Made by a program: the position numbers and the translations under genes
Shown here: positions 59,746 to 64,000 of the stretch, piece by piece
Position numbering within the stretch: the stretch's first letter is position 1
Layout of the letters: the number at the start of each line of letters is the position of its first letter
NCBI GenBank assembly: GCA_958510875.1
Contig: OY294068.1
Location: 156,462,388 to 156,526,387 of the forward strand
Source: Endomychus coccineus
Lineage: Eukaryota > Arthropoda > Insecta > Coleoptera > Endomychidae
DNA length: 64,000 nt
Reading direction: 5' to 3'
Notes under the pieces: generated by a model
Database searches by the model: none
Told to the model about the DNA's origin: nothing
The model's input: the letters and a program-made list of their open reading frames with translations, nothing else

Positions 59746-61360
59746 GATTGATCAGCTCTGTGGGAATATATTGCATTTTTTGGATTACAGAAAATCACGA
59801 AGGAGAAATATATCTCTTTGTTTTTTACATTAATTAACAAAAATATTGTCATATCAAAATGTTCCAGAGAAATTTAGGTAAAAAATACCTGTTCAAATCC
59901 AATGTATCATACATTTTTCAAGTTATATATCCCATTGAGGAATATTGAGTTTTTCTGATAATAGGTTTATTCATATCATAACTATGAAGCAAATAAAACA
60001 CACTGATTCGATACACAAAATACGTTTGTCGTAAATGGATTTTTAAGCAATTCATGCAAATATTCAGAGAAATATGCAAATATATGAAAATGTACATTAA
60101 GAATGCAAAAAAATGTAATTCGTATAAATGCCTGATCATACTCATCAGCATATGTAAATAGATTACATTTCGATTAAATCAATAGGTAGAGAGATGTCAA
60201 GTTTTGTCACGCCCGGTATTTAGGTGAATTATCAATAAGGTAGTAGAGCGTATTGAACCGAACCTCGCATAAGTCGATAACAATGTGCGAGTATGTGTGT
60301 TGTAAATTATTGTTAAAAGGGATCATCATGTCAAAATTCCGAATCATGTATTCCGCTAGTGGTTGTTGCGATCGATAAATACAATGTGCCTGCCGTAACC
60401 CTCACATCCCAACTCTTTACAGCTTTTGATGCACTAAATCTGTTTTAATAACCATACACATCATTCTAATTGCTACATCTCCTACAGTTCTCTTTACGTT
60501 ACCAACGAATTACTTGATAACTTCGCATTATTTACATTATGCAAGTTAATAATAATAATAAATAGTTTATTATCTAAAGTACATAGTATGGTGAATATTT
60601 GTCGACAAAATACAAAAGATAATCAAACTGACAAAGAATAGAATACCCATTTAGGTTTCATACCTGGGCATGGATATTAGAATGTGAAAATACTAGTACA
60701 TACCAATTTAGCATAAATAAAATATAACAATTTATAATACCTATATCTCTAAGATGTAATCCAGACCAAGACAAGGCCTGAAGTCTGACTACAGACGTAA
60801 ATGTGACATCACCAACAAAAGGCTTGTAGTAGATTTTAGTCACAATGGCGCTCGAGCAGTATAGAGTATGATAGGTGATAAATATTAGACTTTAATTTGT
60901 TTCATCTGTTTCTTGTAGAAAATTATATGTTGCATCTGTTTCTTTATGTGTCCTTGTGTGATTGGAAACTGTTTTCACCTGTGAAGCGTGTAAGTGTTAT
61001 GACTGGATAAAGTTCGTTGCAAAATGACTTCCTAAAGGAGATTATAATACTTTGATTTTATTCTCACTTTTAAATACATTTAGTCCGCACTCTTAAATTT
61101 TTACATAAAAATGAAAATAACATGACACTTTTATTTATTTATTTATTTATATTTATTAAGCCAGTTGAATCATTGTTGGTACCTACCGCTTGCAATAACA
61201 TGTTACTTGCTGTAACAGCAATTTTGTTTATGATTGTAGTGTTAATTCAAAATTCAAAGAGGCTGTCCATATTTGTTCTGTATCCAAAATAAATTACGAA
61301 TTATTGCTTAGACTGAGTCAATTTTATTGAAATTGAAAGAAATTGGATGGAATTGTATTA
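59746..61360. other. No recognised gene
   Basis: AT-rich sequence with an ATTT tetranucleotide run near 61130-61155. ORFs at 59918-60151 and 60658-60843 have no recognisable content. Confidence 0.4.
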
Positions 61361-61362
61361 TA

Positions 61363-62535
61363 CGAGGGCAAGGTGAAAAGTCCCTGAAAAATAACAGATG
61401 GCGCCACAATCGAAAATTGGGCCATTTGTGATGTACCATCTTTAAGTAGAACGCATTAAAATTTTCAGGCTGATACGTCTTTCAGTTCTGTTTTGACGCG
61501 TGACGCCCATCGAAAACAAGCAACTTTAAAGATGTTTGTAAACATGGAAAAAAGTCGTTTTCGCGTCTTGATTAAACATTATTTCTTGTGTGGAAAAACC
61601 ATTACGCAAACCAAAGCATAGCTTGTTAAACATAACCAACCTCCTCACCATCGATTGGAACGATTCACAAGTGAATTCTTACTGATTTCCGTTGTGGTGG
61701 TATGACCACAAAGGACGCCGAACGTTCTGGCCGTCAAATTGAGATTACAACAACAGAAATCGTCGATAAAATCCATGATATGATATTGGGCGATCGGCGA
61801 GTTGAAGTGCACGAGATTGTTGAGGCTATGAGCATCTCAATCGAATGGATACGGAACATTTTTCATACATTAATATGAGAAAGCTATCTGCCAGGTGGGT
61901 GCCGCATTTTGATCTCTGTTGACAACAAGCGCAACTGTGTGACAACTTCAAAGGAGTGTTTCGCGATGTTCAAGCGCGAAAGGAAGGACTTTTTGCGCCG
62001 TTTCGTAACTGTGGAGGAAACACCGATCCATCACAACACATCAAAGACCTAAGAACAGTCAAAACAGTGGACTTGTCCTGGTGAACCTAAGCCGAAAAAG
62101 ACAAAAAGTGAGTTTATCAGCCAGTCAGGGCAAGAGTCTTTTGGGATGCACATGGTATCGTCCATATCGATTACCTTCGAAAGGGCGAAATGATCATCGG
62201 CATATATTATGCAAAGCTGTTGGATCGATCGGGCGCGAAAGCGGTCGCATTTGGCAAAAAAAAAGTGATCTTCCACCAGGACAATGGCAAAATTGCATGA
62301 ATTGGTCTACGAATTGGTTTGTCAGCAACCATATTCTCCAGATTGGGCCCCCTTTGATTTTATCTATTTCCAAACTTGAAGAAATGGCTCGGCTGAAAGA
62401 GATTTGGCTCTAACAATGAGTCATTACTGAACAAACGCCTATTTTGAAGCATTCCCAAAATCCTATTATTTGGAAGGGATTGAAAAATGGACGAAGTGTA
62501 TCGGGCTATAAGGGATTATGTTCAGAAATAAAGCC
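61363..62535 (+). mobile_element. Mariner element (copy 3), 3' end missing
   Basis: The left inverted repeat CGAGGGCAAGGTGAAAAGTC preceded by TA is the best preserved in the window, followed by the 5' UTR seen in copy 2. The transposase begins at about 61541 (MEKSRFRVLIKHYF). It retains traces of the helix-turn-helix, VDNKRNCVTTSKECFAMF, YLRKGEMIIGIYYAKLLD-like and YSPDWAPFDF blocks, all in broken frames. The first catalytic Asp region reads TVEETPIHHN, with Glu replacing Asp. The sequence stops matching after TTATGTTCAGAAATAAAG, and no right inverted repeat is seen. Confidence 0.8.
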
Positions 62536-62884
62536 ATGAACAATTTTTCATAACATGTTAAGTATCGTGTATCCTCATTCAGTTGATAATTCGAAACCGT
62601 TATTTTGTCTATTAGATTCGGTTCACACTCTCAAATGGATAAGGAATAAATGCCCGAATTCAAAACCCAATATTATGCAGTATCTCAACTTTCACTCGTG
62701 AAACGAGAAAATTGCCTCGTTTTATGCTTTAAAAACATGCATGAACTAGAACATGATACATTGTAAAAATTTTGATATTCTGTGAATTTGAGAGCACTGT
62801 ATCCTACAAAGTTGGAATGTCAAAATGTTAAAGTAGCCCTCAAGGTAATGAATATGTTATATAGGCTCTACTTCAAAACTCCCC
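62536..62884. other. No recognised feature
   Basis: Plain AT-rich sequence between mariner copy 3 and interspersed repeat copy C. Confidence 0.35.
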
Positions 62885-63325
62885 TCAAAAGGCAACGACA
62901 TCTTCCAGGAACCTACAGTCAATGGAAAACTTAAAGGATGATTCGAAAATCAAGTTTTTGAGAATCTTATCAAATTGGTTAGATACGTAGAAATTTGTCC
63001 TCTAACTCATAAAAAACAATTAAAAGGCACATTTTCCAGGAACCTATCGCGAAAGGTTTTTGAAAAATTTATTAAATTGGTTAGATATATTGAAGTCTGG
63101 CTTTAAATAAATTAACAACACCGACACATACTGTATGGTCACTCACAGTTCATAGAATTTGAGAAATAACTGCGTATTGTTTTAATGGGCCTAACTTAAA
63201 TTATACATTGTTAGGAAAAGTTCAAACAGATCCATTAGAAGACATGTTTTTTACAAAAGAACAAATGGGATGCAGCTAAGGACTCAGTTCATGTCTGACA
63301 ACCCCGTTCAAACGGGAAGTTTTTA
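62885..63325 (+). repeat. Interspersed repeat, copy C
   Basis: It matches copies A and B (AAATAAATTAACAACACCGA, CAGATCCATTAGAA, CAGCTAAGGACTCAGTTCAT, CCCGTTCAAACGGGAAGT). The upstream block containing TTCCAGGAACCTA and AAATTGGTTAGATA is present twice (about 62900-62995 and 63030-63090). It ends abruptly where a non-LTR coding sequence begins, before the TGACGTCA block. Confidence 0.65.
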
Positions 63326-64000
63326 TGTTACAAAAATGAAAAACCTCCTCAGCACATATGGTATTTCTCAAATAATCAACGAACCAACTAGAGTTACTAA
63401 CCATAGCGAAACTCTTATAGATTATGTCTTAACAAACGAGAGTAGATGTCAGGCTCATGTGCACTTATATCCAAATATAACAGACCATTCAACAATCACT
63501 GTAAACTTCAATAACATTCATAACAAAGTGAATCAAACAATAAGAAGAAATTTCAGTGAAAATAATTTGGATCTCATAAAAATCAACTTGATATCATGTG
63601 AATGGTCACTGAATTCTACTGATGTTGAAATTCTTTATCAAGAAATATTGAATAATTGTAATGAAGTTATTGATGATATTTCCCCAATACAAAATTGTAG
63701 TCATAGCAGTCATTTGCCATGGTTTGATGATGAAGTTTACAGCAAAATCAAACATCGTGATCGGGCATACAGAGCGTTCAGAAACTGTCCAAATGCAGAT
63801 AAACAATATAACTGGGAAACATTCAAGAGAATGAGAAATGATGTTGTTAATGTGTTGAAAAGGAAAAAATATCAATAATATTTTGAAAAAATCGACAGAT
63901 ACAGAAATAACTCTAAACAAATGTGGAAAACTCTTAAAAAGCTAGTTAATGGTGATGACTTAGACTTTCAAAATTGTATACAGTTTGAAAAAGCAGGAGA
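63326..64000 (+). pseudogene. Non-LTR retrotransposon (CR1/Jockey-like), endonuclease end, cut by window
   Basis: The plus frame from about 63330 reads MKNLLSTYGISQIINEPTRV, then SETLIDYVLTN and DHSTITVNF, the last blocks of an APE-type endonuclease (DH of the SDH motif). The linker to the RT follows (LPWFDDEVYSKIKHRDRAYR, NWETFKRMRNDVVNVLKRKK). A TAA at 63877 interrupts the frame, which then continues (YFEKIDRYRNNSKQMWKTLK) to the edge. The RT domain must lie outside. The reading frame happens to be open into the preceding repeat, so an apparent start at 63270 is not the true start. The endonuclease N-terminus is missing. Confidence 0.78.

Noticed and set aside
1..64000. tRNA or rRNA genes
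   Set aside because: I found no cloverleaf with A and B boxes that I could support and no rRNA-like conserved blocks; a covariance-model scan would settle this.

Overview
The window is eukaryotic, AT-rich and almost entirely built of transposable elements. It suggests an insect: mariner-type, hAT, Penelope-like, Gypsy and several non-LTR elements of arthropod type are present, together with a C2H2 zinc-finger gene with a spliced intron and a satellite rich in the insect telomeric pentamer TTAGG/CCTAA. The order cannot be fixed from the sequence. No rRNA, tRNA, CRISPR or bacterial-style operon was recognised.

Layout, left half. A decayed DDE transposase of the DUF4817 type runs off the left edge (1-532). 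A small internally deleted mariner follows (3210-4068). From about 4615 to 11525 lies a tandem array of about 22 units of 314 bp, each a piece of a non-LTR reverse transcriptase (minus strand), with higher-order structure. At 11686-12301 there is a 616-bp element with perfect 24-bp inverted ends and a 10-bp target duplication. The one convincing host-type gene is a two-exon C2H2 zinc-finger gene (14490-12517, minus). A broken THAP-domain gene follows (14916-15790), then a hAT element (15945-17786), a 5'-truncated Penelope-like copy (18213-19029), an unclassified interspersed repeat, another Penelope fragment, and two inverted fragments of one non-LTR element (about 22740-24130).

Middle. A Gypsy-type LTR retrotransposon fills 24438-33382 on the minus strand. 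Its 1301-bp LTRs differ at about four positions and it has the target duplication ATAC, but its coding region is broken and has lost the integrase core. A second hAT (33845-35887, target duplication GAATGCAC) follows, then a mariner split by a palindromic Penelope pair (37251-39781). Next come a non-LTR 3' tail with a TAAAC repeat, a foldback of about 1.1 kb, and a mariner-superfamily element with long inverted repeats and a nearly complete transposase (42723-44905).

Right half. A satellite with CCTAA pentamers (46290-47777 and 52921-53120) is split by a nearly intact non-LTR retrotransposon (47790-52908), which has two ORFs, endonuclease, RT, RNase H and a zinc knuckle. Its target duplication itself contains TTAGG. 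A Penelope-like element with a partial tandem copy occupies 55752-59731, a further mariner copy starts at 61363, and a non-LTR element runs off the right edge.

The genes do not form a pathway. The window records repeated insertion, nesting, truncation and amplification, possibly in heterochromatic or subtelomeric DNA (inference).
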